Positions 24,401 through 31,663 of a DNA stretch of 64,000 bases are shown piece by piece. The stretch is from Streptomyces barringtoniae. Its GTDB lineage: Bacteria > Actinomycetota > Actinomycetes > Streptomycetales > Streptomycetaceae. The notes under the pieces are model-generated. The model worked only from the letters and a program-made list of their open reading frames with translations. It searched no databases and was not told the DNA's origin. The first letter of the stretch is position 1. Every line of letters starts with the position of its first letter. A program made the translations under genes and the position numbers. The stretch spans positions 62,001 through 126,000 of the forward strand of contig NZ_JAJHNP010000002.1 of NCBI RefSeq assembly GCF_020819595.1. The letters are read 5' to 3'.

Positions 24401-26962
24401 GAGCGCAGCGGTATGTCCCAACTGCGCCGCGTGAGTACGGCGTTGTGGGCTGCGGGTGCCTCCGTGGCACCGGCCCTGCCACCGCGCGCCACGACATCCG
24501 GACCCGCCGCGCCGTCATCCACTGCGCCGACCCGGCCCGCTGCGCTGTCATCCACTGCGCCGACCCGGCCCGCTGCGCTGTCATCCACTGCGCCGACCCG
24601 GCCCGCTGCGCTGTCATCCACTGCGCCGACCCGGCCCGCTGCGCTGCCGTGCACTGCGCCGACCCGGCCCGCTGCGCTGTCATCCACCGCGCCGGCCGCG
24701 CCCGCTGCGCTGCCGAGCACCGCAACGACCGCGCCCGCTCAGCCGCGACCCACCACGCCGGCCGCGCCCGCTGCGCCGCCATCCACCACGCCGATCGCGC
24801 CCGCTGCGCCGCCGCGCACCGCAACGACCGCGCCCGCCCCGCCGCCACCCACCAAGCCGACCCCGGCCGCTCCGCCGCCGCGCACGGCAGTGACCCCGCC
24901 TCCCTCGCCACCCCGCACCGCAGTGACCGCGTCGGCGCACCGGCGCCGCCGGCCCGTCCGGCTCGACCTCGGTGGCGCGCTCGTCTCGCTGGACGGCCCG
25001 GTACTCGACGCCCTCCGCGCCGAACTGCGGCCCGCCCCGTCCGTCGTACACCCCTCGCCCACGAGCCACCCGGCCAGCAACCCCGACCCCGGCCCAGGTC
25101 CCGGCCCTGGCCTCGGCCTGGGCCAACTGGACGATGTCGCCCCGCACTTCCCGGCAGCCGCCGAGCTCACCGCCCTGCTGCGGGAGACCGCCGACGCGGC
25201 GGCGGAGCTGATCACGGCGAGTGGCCGGCGCGACCGTAGAACCGCCGCAGGCACAGCCGCAGCGGCAGTTGCAAGTACCGCCACGGCCACCGCCGGCGCC
25301 CCCGCCCCCACGGCCGCTGCCCCGACGACCACCACCCTCCGCGTCTCCCCCCGCACCATGCCCTACCTCCTGGACCACTGCTTCTTCCCGCAGCGCCCCA
25401 AATGGCCGGAGATCGCGGACCGTTGGCCGGTTGTTCCGGCCACCACGATCGTCCGGCACATGATGGACGCGGCCGAGGCGGCGGCCCCGGGCAAGTGCGC
25501 GGTCGCCGTGCACGAGGCCCGTTTCGACCGCTGGCTCACCGCCACGCCCCCCGTCGACGTACCCGTCACCGTGACCCCGCTCCCCGGCCGTCCGGACCGC
25601 GTCACCGTCGCCTTCGGCCCCACGGCCCGCGCCACGGTCGAACTCGCCCCGTGCCACCCCGCACCGCCCCCGCCCAGCCCCCTCCCGGACGCCGTCGAGC
25701 GGCGCCCCGAGCACACCGCAGCCCGGATCTACCGGGACCGCTGGATGTTTCACGGCCCCGGCTTCCAGGGCCTGTCCGACCTCACCGCGATCGGCGAGCG
25801 GCACGTCCGGGGAGTGATCACCGCGCCCGCCGCCCCCGGCGCGTTGCTGGACAACGTGGGCCAGTTGCTCGGCTACTGGATCATGGCGACCCGTACCGAG
25901 CGGACCGTCGTCTTCCCCGTGCGGATGCGGCACCTGCGGTTCCACGGACCGCACCCGGCCCCCGGCACCGAGGTCGGCTGCGTGCTGCGGATCACCTCCC
26001 TCACGGACACCGTCCTGGAGGCCGACGCGGAACTCACCGCCGGCGGCCGGGTGTGGGCCGTGATCGGCGGCTGGCAGGACCGGCGCTTCGACAACGACCC
26101 CACCACCCGGCCCGTGGAACGCTTCCCCGAGCGCCACACCCTCTCCCGCGCCATGCCCGGCGGCTGGGCACTGGTGCACGAGCGCTGGCCGGACCTCGCC
26201 TCGCGCGAGCTCATCATGCTCAACTCGCTCGGCGGCGCCGAGCGGGCCGAGTACGCCGAACGCCCGCCGCGCGGACGCCGGCAGTGGCTGCTCGGCCGCA
26301 TCGCGGCCAAGGACGCCGTACGGCAGTGGCTCTGGCAGCAGGGCGCGGGACCCGTCTTCCCGGCCGAACTGCGCGTGCACAACGACGAGTTGGGAAGACC
26401 GTACGTCACCGGCGTGCACGGCCGCGCCCTGCCCCCGCTGGGCGTCTCGCTCGCCCACCGCGCCGAGGCGGCCGTGGCGATCGTCCGGCCGCACACCCCG
26501 CGGCCCGGCCCCGGCATCGACATCGAAGAGGTCACCGAGCGCGACCCGGCGACGCTCGCCACCGCGCTCGGCCCGGCCGAACTCCGCCTGCTGCGCACCC
26601 ACTCCGGCGAGGGCGGGGAAGAAGCCGTGTGGTTCACCCGGTTCTGGGCCGCCAAGGAGGCCGTCGCCAAGGCCGAGGGCGCCGGATTCGGCGGTCGCCC
26701 CCGGGACTTCGCGGTCCTGGAGGCCGCGCCGGACGGCAGCCGGCTGCTGGTCTCCGGCCGCCTGGAACGCGTCTACACCGTGCAGTGCGCACCGGTGGCC
26801 AACCCGCCCGCCCTGCCGCGGCGCACCTACGTGGCGGCCTGGACGACCGGGCCGGGAGCCGACGACGGACACCCCGACGACGGACCCCCCGAGGGCGGCC
26901 GGACCCACGAAGCAGCCGACGACGGACACCCCGACGAAGCAGCCGAGGAGTACCCCCGATGA
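21479..26962 (+). CDS. Multidomain synthase 2: KS-AT-DH-phosphopantetheinyl transferase
   Basis: An 1827-residue partner of synthase 1. The KS (~4-475) is complete, with Cys214 (DAACASS), His352 (EAHGTA) and His392 (GHTMPAAG), so it is not a chain-length-factor. An Ala/Pro/Arg repeat linker leads to an AT-like domain (~620-1000; FVFPGLEGDF, Ser769 in GHSVGEW, SGFHTPML). A Pro/Thr/Ala linker with 11-residue repeats (~1000-1285) precedes a double-hotdog dehydratase with His1300 (LLDHCF) and Asp1458 (LLDNVGQ). The C-terminus (~1590-1790) is an Sfp/PfaE-type phosphopantetheinyl transferase with GIDIEEV (Asp1681, Glu1683) and FWAAKEA (Lys1726, Glu1727), able to activate the ACPs in cis. The start lies 1 nt past the synthase 1 stop and the end overlaps the ACP gene by ATGA. 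Confidence 0.93.
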   Translation: MSTRQTPVAVVGMAVLLPGAPGLDAYWRNLRDGVDAISDVPADRWDADYYRPGSDTGPAAPDWIYCRRGGFVDGLAEVDVTRYGIMPASVPGTEPDQLIALDVAAAALADAGGEERLPARDRIGVALGRGGYLTPGLVRLDQRVRTAGQLTRTLGELLPDLSGAQLDRIRAAFTERLGPDTPESAIGLVPNLAASRIANRLDLRGPAYTVDAACASSLVAVDQAVTALTTGRCDLMLAGGVHHCHDITLWSVFAQLRALSPSQRIRPFHRDADGILIGEGTGVVVLKRLADAERAGDRVYAVIRGTGVASDGRTAGLVAPDPGGQARAVRQAWRAAGLDPAAPDSLGLLEAHGTATPAGDAAELTTLTEVFGPRRGKDRCPVLGSVKSMIGHTMPAAGVAGLVKAALAVHHGTLLPTLHCDDPHPALAATRFRTLEQARPWETDARQPVRRAAVNAFGFGGINAHVVLEEAPGGRSVPGEARCAPSPRPQAARAGAAGAGVASAGVPRADVATAVTPRADEATAVAPRADVATAVAPRADEASANAACVSSAPSEVAPASPVSERTPGPEPAPVPAPASAPAPASAPASAPDPAPAPAPTSAPAPARVAEPERILLLAADGVPDLVALLRADDSAVLAAGLDPDLSHPDAGPVRLGIVAPTARRLALARRAVTKGRAWHGRSDVWFRPGPLLGPVGGGRSAFVFPGLEGDFTPRTDDIAAHFGLTPLPGTDVRVGDVGRHGFGVVGVGRLLDRALRGMGVLPDAVAGHSVGEWTAMVAGGLYAPDQVDAFMAGFDPDTVTVPGLAFAALGTSAAHVRGLLAESWAGSGIVLSHDNAPRQSMVCGPGAAVEEFVRSLRAQGVICQVLPFRSGFHTPMLEPYLAPIKEAADRFRLHPPTVPVWSGSTAAPFPQAERAVRELFVRHLLEPVRFRELTEALYAAGHRVFVQVGPGRLTSLIADTLGDRDHLAVAANAPERSGMSQLRRVSTALWAAGASVAPALPPRATTSGPAAPSSTAPTRPAALSSTAPTRPAALSSTAPTRPAALSSTAPTRPAALPCTAPTRPAALSSTAPAAPAALPSTATTAPAQPRPTTPAAPAAPPSTTPIAPAAPPRTATTAPAPPPPTKPTPAAPPPRTAVTPPPSPPRTAVTASAHRRRRPVRLDLGGALVSLDGPVLDALRAELRPAPSVVHPSPTSHPASNPDPGPGPGPGLGLGQLDDVAPHFPAAAELTALLRETADAAAELITASGRRDRRTAAGTAAAAVASTATATAGAPAPTAAAPTTTTLRVSPRTMPYLLDHCFFPQRPKWPEIADRWPVVPATTIVRHMMDAAEAAAPGKCAVAVHEARFDRWLTATPPVDVPVTVTPLPGRPDRVTVAFGPTARATVELAPCHPAPPPPSPLPDAVERRPEHTAARIYRDRWMFHGPGFQGLSDLTAIGERHVRGVITAPAAPGALLDNVGQLLGYWIMATRTERTVVFPVRMRHLRFHGPHPAPGTEVGCVLRITSLTDTVLEADAELTAGGRVWAVIGGWQDRRFDNDPTTRPVERFPERHTLSRAMPGGWALVHERWPDLASRELIMLNSLGGAERAEYAERPPRGRRQWLLGRIAAKDAVRQWLWQQGAGPVFPAELRVHNDELGRPYVTGVHGRALPPLGVSLAHRAEAAVAIVRPHTPRPGPGIDIEEVTERDPATLATALGPAELRLLRTHSGEGGEEAVWFTRFWAAKEAVAKAEGAGFGGRPRDFAVLEAAPDGSRLLVSGRLERVYTVQCAPVANPPALPRRTYVAAWTTGPGADDGHPDDGPPEGGRTHEAADDGHPDEAAEEYPR
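22935..23125 (+). repeat. Repetitive linker coding sequence after KS of synthase 2
   Basis: Imperfect ~30-bp repeats encode PRADVATAV / PRADEATAV blocks, followed by a Pro/Ala-rich run to about 23310. Probably an unstructured KS-AT hinge. Confidence 0.65.
24514..24711 (+). repeat. 33-bp tandem repeat array inside synthase 2
   Basis: Six consecutive 33-bp units start at 24514, 24547, 24580, 24613, 24646 and 24679. The first four are essentially identical and encode SSTAPTRPAAL. The last two are diverged, and decayed copies continue to about 24930. The unit length keeps the frame open, so copy number can vary without breaking the protein. Confidence 0.9.
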
Positions 26963-27279
26963 ACCCCACCCAGCCGGCCCCGGCGCAGCCCACCGCCGAC
27001 ACCGTGCTCGCCGACCTCACGGGCATGCTCCGCACGGTGCTGGCGGAGTACGGCGACGACGACGTGCTCATCGGCATGTCCACCACCTTCAACCGCGACC
27101 TGGAGCTGGAGAGCATCGACCTCGTCACCCTGGCCGGGCTGCTGGAGGAGCGCTACGGGCAGCGGGTCAACCTCGCCGAGTTCCTGGCCGGCATGGAGTT
27201 CGACGAGATCATCGAGCTGACCGTCGGCAGACTCGTGGAGTACGTCGTGTGGAGCCTGAAGACCACGCAGGCGGGCTGA
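26959..27279 (+). CDS. Free-standing acyl carrier protein
   Basis: A 106-residue acyl carrier protein. The phosphopantetheine-accepting serine is Ser52 in LELESIDLVTLAGLLEERYG, and the C-terminal helix (VGRLVEYVVWSL) is longer than in FabD-type ACPs. The N-terminus has a 15-residue Pro/Gln/Ala extension. It overlaps the synthase 2 stop (ATGA), so it is translationally coupled and should be modified by the PPTase domain just upstream. In related glycolipid systems a separate ACP receives the finished chain or a starter and presents it for release or transfer; that role is inferred. It differs from the embedded ACP, whose motif is LSIDSIKRAE. Confidence 0.93.
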   Translation: MNPTQPAPAQPTADTVLADLTGMLRTVLAEYGDDDVLIGMSTTFNRDLELESIDLVTLAGLLEERYGQRVNLAEFLAGMEFDEIIELTVGRLVEYVVWSLKTTQAG

Positions 27280-27282
27280 GCC

Positions 27283-28083
27283 GTGGCCATGGTCGACGCC
27301 GGCGGGATCCGGCTGCACGTCCAGCGCACGAGGCCGGCCGACGGCCGCATCCCGCACGCCACCATCGTCCTGGTGCACGGGCTGCTCACGGACAGCCTGG
27401 CCAGCTACTACTTCACCGTCGCGCCCGCGTTCGCCGCGGCCGGCCTCGACGTCGTCATGTACGACCTGCGCGGCCACGGCCGAAGCGAGCGCCCGCCGCA
27501 GGGATACACCCTCGACCACAACATCGACGATCTGGAGGCCCTCCTGGACCGGCTGGCCGTCACCGGGCCCGTCCACCTCGTCGGCAACTCCTACGGCGGC
27601 ACGATCGCCTTCGGCTTCGCCGCCCGCCACCCGGAGCGCACGGCCACTCTGACGCTGATCGAGTCCGAGCCCGCGACCGCGGCCTGGGCGGCGAAACTCG
27701 GCCGCATCCTCGACCGGGTCATGACCGAACTCGCCCACAACGAGCGCGACGCCCTCGCCTGGATCATCGCCCACCGCGGCCACAACACCGCCCGGCTGGC
27801 CAAGGGCGCGGCCCGGCTCGCCCGCGAGACCACCCTCGGCCGGGACATCCCCGCCAGCCGGGTGCTGACCGAGGCCGCGATCAGGGCCGTACGCTGCCCG
27901 GTCCTCGGCGTCTACGGCGGCGAGTCGGACCTCGCGGGCCTGGTCCCGCTGATGCGCGCGCTGCTGACGGACTACCGGCCGGTCGTGCTGTCCGGGTACG
28001 AGCACTCGGTGCTGGTGGAGGCGCCGGCCGCCGTGGGCGGGCACATCCTGGACCTGGTCGGCGCCGGGGCGGGGGTCGGATGA
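27283..28083 (+). CDS. Alpha/beta hydrolase, probable chain-releasing thioesterase
   Basis: A 266-residue alpha/beta hydrolase. The oxyanion segment is VLVHGLLTDS, the nucleophile elbow GNSYGG with Ser103, the acid probably Asp in GGESDLAG, and the histidine in GYEHSVLVEAP. It starts 3 nt after the ACP stop at GTG 27283 (an ATG at 27289 is also possible) and overlaps the glycosyltransferase by ATGA, so it is part of the same coupled operon. Neither synthase has a thioesterase or terminal reductase domain, so this protein is the best candidate to release the acyl chain from the ACP, as free acid or ester; that function is inferred from context. Confidence 0.88.
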   Translation: MAMVDAGGIRLHVQRTRPADGRIPHATIVLVHGLLTDSLASYYFTVAPAFAAAGLDVVMYDLRGHGRSERPPQGYTLDHNIDDLEALLDRLAVTGPVHLVGNSYGGTIAFGFAARHPERTATLTLIESEPATAAWAAKLGRILDRVMTELAHNERDALAWIIAHRGHNTARLAKGAARLARETTLGRDIPASRVLTEAAIRAVRCPVLGVYGGESDLAGLVPLMRALLTDYRPVVLSGYEHSVLVEAPAAVGGHILDLVGAGAGVG

Positions 28084-29261
28084 GCGCCTTCCTCTTCGTG
28101 GTGCCGCCGCTGACCGGGCACGTCAACCCGGCCGTCGGCGTCGCCGCCCGGCTGGCCGCGCACGGGCACCGCGTGGCCTGGGTGTGCGCGGACCCGGCGC
28201 TGGTACGGCGGCTCGCGGGCCCGGACGCGGAGGCGTTCGGCTGCGCCGGCCCGGTACCGGGAGCCGAGGGCGCCGTACGGCCGCCGGACCTGCGTGGCGC
28301 GGAGGCGCTGAAGTTCCTGTGGGAGCGGTATCTGCTCCCGCTCGCCGACGCCATGGCACCGGGTGTCAGTGCGGCCGTTGAGGCGTTCCGCCCGGACGTG
28401 GTGGTGGCCGACCAGCAGGCCTTCGCCGGCGCCCTGGTGGCCGAACGCCTCGGACTGCCGTGGGCCACCTCGGCCACCACCTCGGCGGAGTTCACCGGTG
28501 CCTACGACGGCCTGCCGAAGGTGGTCGCCTGGCTGCGACACCGGCTGAGCGAACTGCGCGCCCGCGTCGGCGACCCGTCCGGCACCGCCGACCCGCGCTT
28601 CTCGCCGCACCTCCTGATGATCTTCAGCACACCCGAACTCGTCGGCCCGCTGGCGCCGTTGGCCCCGCACGTCCACTACGTCGGCCCCTCCCTCGCCCAC
28701 CGCCCGGCCGGCCCCGGTTTCCCCTGGGAACGCCTCGCCCAGCCCCGGGCGAAGGTCCTGGTGACTCTCGGCACGGCGAACGCCGACACGGGCGGCCGGT
28801 TCCTCGCCGAGTGCCTCACCGCGCTGCGGGAACGCGCCGACCGGGTGCAGGCGGTGATCGCCGACCCGGGCGGCACCCTCGCGGTGCCGCCGGGGGACAA
28901 GGACGTCCTGGTCCTTCCGTCCGTGCCCCAACTCGCCCTGCTGGAGCGGATGGACGCCGTCGTCTGCCACGCCGGACACAACACCGTGTGCGAGGCCCTG
29001 TGGCACGGCGTCCCGCTCGTCGTCGCGCCCATCCGGGACGATCAGCCCGTGGTGGCCGGACAGGTCGTGGACGCAGGCGCCGGTGTCCGGGTCCGCTTCG
29101 GCCGGGTCCGCGCGGACCGGCTGGGCGCGGCCCTCGACACCGTCCTCACCGATCCGGCCCACCGGACCGCCGCCGCCCGGATCCGCACCGCGTTCCGCGC
29201 GGCGGGCGGCGCCCGGGCCGCGGCGGCCCACCTCGAACAACTCGCAGCGGAGAGCCGATGA
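28080..29261 (+). CDS. GT-B glycosyltransferase (GT1/MGT type)
   Basis: A 393-residue glycosyltransferase of the GT1 family that includes macrolide and carotenoid glucosyltransferases. The N-terminal acceptor domain opens with FVVPPLTGHVNPAVGVAARL. The C-terminal nucleotide-sugar domain has VLVTLGTANADTGG, VPQLALLERMDAVVCHAGHN and the donor motif ALWHGVPLVVAPIRDDQPV, with a D-Q pair typical of UDP-glucose-type donors. GT1 enzymes attach one sugar to a hydroxyl or carboxyl group on a hydrophobic acceptor. In this operon the acceptor is most likely the long hydroxyacyl chain made by the synthases, producing a glycolipid; acceptor and sugar are inferred. ATGA overlaps couple it to both neighbours. 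Confidence 0.93.
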   Translation: MSAFLFVVPPLTGHVNPAVGVAARLAAHGHRVAWVCADPALVRRLAGPDAEAFGCAGPVPGAEGAVRPPDLRGAEALKFLWERYLLPLADAMAPGVSAAVEAFRPDVVVADQQAFAGALVAERLGLPWATSATTSAEFTGAYDGLPKVVAWLRHRLSELRARVGDPSGTADPRFSPHLLMIFSTPELVGPLAPLAPHVHYVGPSLAHRPAGPGFPWERLAQPRAKVLVTLGTANADTGGRFLAECLTALRERADRVQAVIADPGGTLAVPPGDKDVLVLPSVPQLALLERMDAVVCHAGHNTVCEALWHGVPLVVAPIRDDQPVVAGQVVDAGAGVRVRFGRVRADRLGAALDTVLTDPAHRTAAARIRTAFRAAGGARAAAAHLEQLAAESR

Positions 29262-30343
29262 GCGACCCCAAGGACACCAGCAGCAGCGCAGCCAGGGCGG
29301 CCCGTGTCGCCGCCCTGCGCCCCGCCTACCAGAGAGACCTGGCCACCGGCACGGAACGGTTCTTCGGCGCCCGCCGCCCCGACTGCCCCTGGTGCGGCTC
29401 GGACCGGCTCGACACCCGCCTGCGCACGACCGACCTGCTCCAGCACAAGCCCGGCCGCTTCACCCTCGACCGCTGCGCCGACTGCGGCCACATCTTCCAG
29501 AACCCCCGACTGACCGAGGAGGGCCTGGAGTTCTACTACCGGGACTTCTACGACGGCCTCGGTGAACAGCGCATGAGCGGCACCTTCGGCGGCCGTGGCG
29601 CCATGTACCGGGCCCGCGCCGAGGCGGTACTCCCGCACGATCCCACCCCGAAGGCATGGCTGGACGTCGGCACCGGCCACGGCCACTTCTGCGCGACCGC
29701 CCGCACCGTCCTGCCCGGCACCGCCTTCGACGGGCTGGACTTCACCGACGGTGTCGAACTCGCCGCCCGCGCGGGCCGCGTGGACCACGCCTACCGCGGT
29801 GCCTTCCCCGATCTCGCGCCCGAACTCGCCGCCCGCTACGACGTGGTGAGCATGTTCCACTACCTGGAGCACAGCACCGACCCGGACCGCGAACTCCGCG
29901 CCGCCCACGAGGCCGTACGCCCCGGCGGCCACCTCCTCATCGAGGTGCCGGACCCGGAGAGCCGCTACGCCCGGCTGCTCGGCCGCTGGTGGCTGCCCTG
30001 GCTCCAGCCCCAGCACCTGCACTTCATGCCGGTCGCGGGCCTGCGGCAGCGGCTGACCGAGCGGGGCTTCACGGTGGTCGCCGAGCAGCACGCCGCGGCG
30101 CACGATCCGGTCGACCTGCTCGCCGCGGTCTGGCTGGCCCTCGACCACACCGCCCCGCGCGAGGACGCCCCCTGGCTGCCCGAGCCGCCCGGCGTCCTGC
30201 GCCGCGCCACGCGCACCGCACTCCTCCTCGCGGGCGTGCCGGCGCTCGTCACGGCGACGCTCCTCGACCGGTTCGCGATCCGCCCCCTGTCCCACCGCCT
30301 CGGCCTGTCCAACGCCTACCGCCTGGTCGCGCGCCGCGAGTGA
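29258..30343 (+). CDS. SAM-dependent methyltransferase with N-terminal zinc ribbon
   Basis: A 361-residue class I methyltransferase. Residues 43-76 carry a C-x2-C...C-x2-C zinc ribbon (CPWCG, CADCG) typical of sugar and lipid methyltransferases of the Methyltransf_23 type. The SAM loop is LDVGTGHGHF near 134-143, followed by YDVVSMFHYLEHSTDP and GGHLLIEVPDPES. The WLQPQHLHF motif resembles enzymes acting on nucleotide- or lipid-linked sugars. The last ~50 residues include a hydrophobic stretch (TALLLAGVPALVTATLL) that may anchor it to the membrane. It overlaps the glycosyltransferase (ATGA), and the likely target is the sugar or carboxyl of the glycolipid. It ends 7 nt from the convergent flippase gene. 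Confidence 0.92.
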   Translation: MSDPKDTSSSAARAARVAALRPAYQRDLATGTERFFGARRPDCPWCGSDRLDTRLRTTDLLQHKPGRFTLDRCADCGHIFQNPRLTEEGLEFYYRDFYDGLGEQRMSGTFGGRGAMYRARAEAVLPHDPTPKAWLDVGTGHGHFCATARTVLPGTAFDGLDFTDGVELAARAGRVDHAYRGAFPDLAPELAARYDVVSMFHYLEHSTDPDRELRAAHEAVRPGGHLLIEVPDPESRYARLLGRWWLPWLQPQHLHFMPVAGLRQRLTERGFTVVAEQHAAAHDPVDLLAAVWLALDHTAPREDAPWLPEPPGVLRRATRTALLLAGVPALVTATLLDRFAIRPLSHRLGLSNAYRLVARRE

Positions 30344-30350
30344 CCGGAAC

Positions 30351-31412
30351 TCACAGCACCTTGGCGCGGATCAGCGCGGACAGCGTCAGGGTGCCGGGCA
30401 GCAGCGGCACCCAGTCGGTCAGCACCCGGTAGCCGATGACCGTCGCGGTGGCCACCGCCGGTGCGGAGCCGAAGGTGACCAGCGTCCACACCAGTGCCGC
30501 GTCGACCGCGAACCCGCCCGGCGCCGGAACCGCGCCGACGGCCGTGCCCGCCGCGAGATAGGCGAGCACCACGTGCGTCCAGGGCAGTCCCAGCCCGAGC
30601 GAGGCACCGACACAGGCCAGGGTGGTCCCCTGCACCAGCGGCATCGCGACCGCCCCGCCCCACAGTGCGGCCACCCGGCAGGGCCGCGTGTGCACCTCCC
30701 GCGCGTCGGCGAGGGCGGAACGCAGCAGCCCGGTCACCGGCCGCCGCAACGGTCGTACGACCGTCAGCAGCACCCCGGCCACCGCGACGACCCCGCCGGC
30801 GACGGCGGCGACCGGGACCAGCAGCCGTCCGTCCGGGACCAGATCCCCGAGGCGCCGCCAGGCGGGCGACGCGGCGAGGAACACCAGCAGCACCACGGTC
30901 TTCGCGCCGGACTTGGCCAGCGAGTACAGCCCGATCGAGGCGGTGGCCCGGGCCGGCGGCACCCCGCGGGCCCGCAGAAAGCGCAGGGTGACGGCATGGG
31001 CACCGAGCCCCCCAGGCAGCGCGTGGTTGGCGGCACCGGCGGCGAACTGCGAGGCCAGCAGCAGCCCCGGGGGCACCGGGTCGGGCAGGGCGCCCTGCCT
31101 GACGCACGCGGCCGCCACACAGTTCAGGCAGGTGAAACCCGCCCCGGCCAGCAGCCACCCCGGGTCGGCCGCGACCAGCCGCCGGACCCCCTCGTACATC
31201 ACCGGGCGGTTGGCGGCGGCCCAGCCGGCGGCCAGCAGCAGGGGAGCCAGGCACAGCGCCAGCCGCAGGTGCCGGGCCGCGAGGGGCGACGCGGGCCGGG
31301 GAGCGGCCTCGGGAGCGGGGTCCGGCAGATCACCGGAGCCGACGGGGAGCGGATCCGCCGTCCGGGGACACGGCGGGGAGGGGAGCGAAGGGGACGGAGA
31401 CAGTGAGGACAC
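30351..31412 (-). CDS. LPG_synthase_TM (UPF0104) flippase-like membrane protein
   Basis: About 353 residues with eight or so transmembrane helices, matching the lysylphosphatidylglycerol synthetase transmembrane / UPF0104 family without the aminoacyltransferase domain. Characteristic segments are LLASQFAAGAANHALPGGLGAHAVTLRFL, here read in parts, then ASIGLYSLAKSGAKTVVLLVFL, and AAGTAVGAVPAPGGFAVDAALV. Such proteins include AglD-type and MprF-type domains that move glycolipids or aminoacyl-lipids across the membrane. It converges on the synthase operon with only 7 nt between stops, and a role in flipping the product is a contextual inference. GTG 31410-31412 is the most downstream start that preserves the whole family; upstream in-frame sequence is low-complexity. 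The start is uncertain. Confidence 0.8.
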   Translation of the reverse strand: MSSLSPSPSLPSPPCPRTADPLPVGSGDLPDPAPEAAPRPASPLAARHLRLALCLAPLLLAAGWAAANRPVMYEGVRRLVAADPGWLLAGAGFTCLNCVAAACVRQGALPDPVPPGLLLASQFAAGAANHALPGGLGAHAVTLRFLRARGVPPARATASIGLYSLAKSGAKTVVLLVFLAASPAWRRLGDLVPDGRLLVPVAAVAGGVVAVAGVLLTVVRPLRRPVTGLLRSALADAREVHTRPCRVAALWGGAVAMPLVQGTTLACVGASLGLGLPWTHVVLAYLAAGTAVGAVPAPGGFAVDAALVWTLVTFGSAPAVATATVIGYRVLTDWVPLLPGTLTLSALIRAKVL

Positions 31413-31663
31413 GGGGACGTCGTCCTTCCGCAGCGGGTCCCGCGGCGGGGACCTGGGGAGGCGGGTCGGGCGATACCGCGGGGAGCCTTCCCCTCCCGCG
31501 TGACACGGGGATGTCCGAAAACCGAAGGCGCGAGGGCGGGACGGTGCCGCCGGGCGGGTGCGCGCAAGCCGCCGTTCACCGCCGACCAGGTAGCCTTCCC
31601 TTGGGGCGCGCTTTACATGCGGCGCCCCGCACGGCAAGGACAGCGACAGGGGAGGATCCCGCG

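Noticed and set aside
24336..24911. Minus-strand frame encoding a repetitive RWMTAQRAGSAQ-like protein
   Set aside because: It is the antisense translation of the 33-bp tandem repeat within synthase 2, not an independent gene.
14083..26962. Interpretation as a standard eicosapentaenoate/DHA synthase or an enediyne synthase
   Set aside because: PUFA clusters need several tandem ACPs, a KS-CLF pair and two DH pairs. Enediyne synthases have KS-AT-ACP-KR-DH-PPT in one protein with different neighbours. Neither pattern fits.
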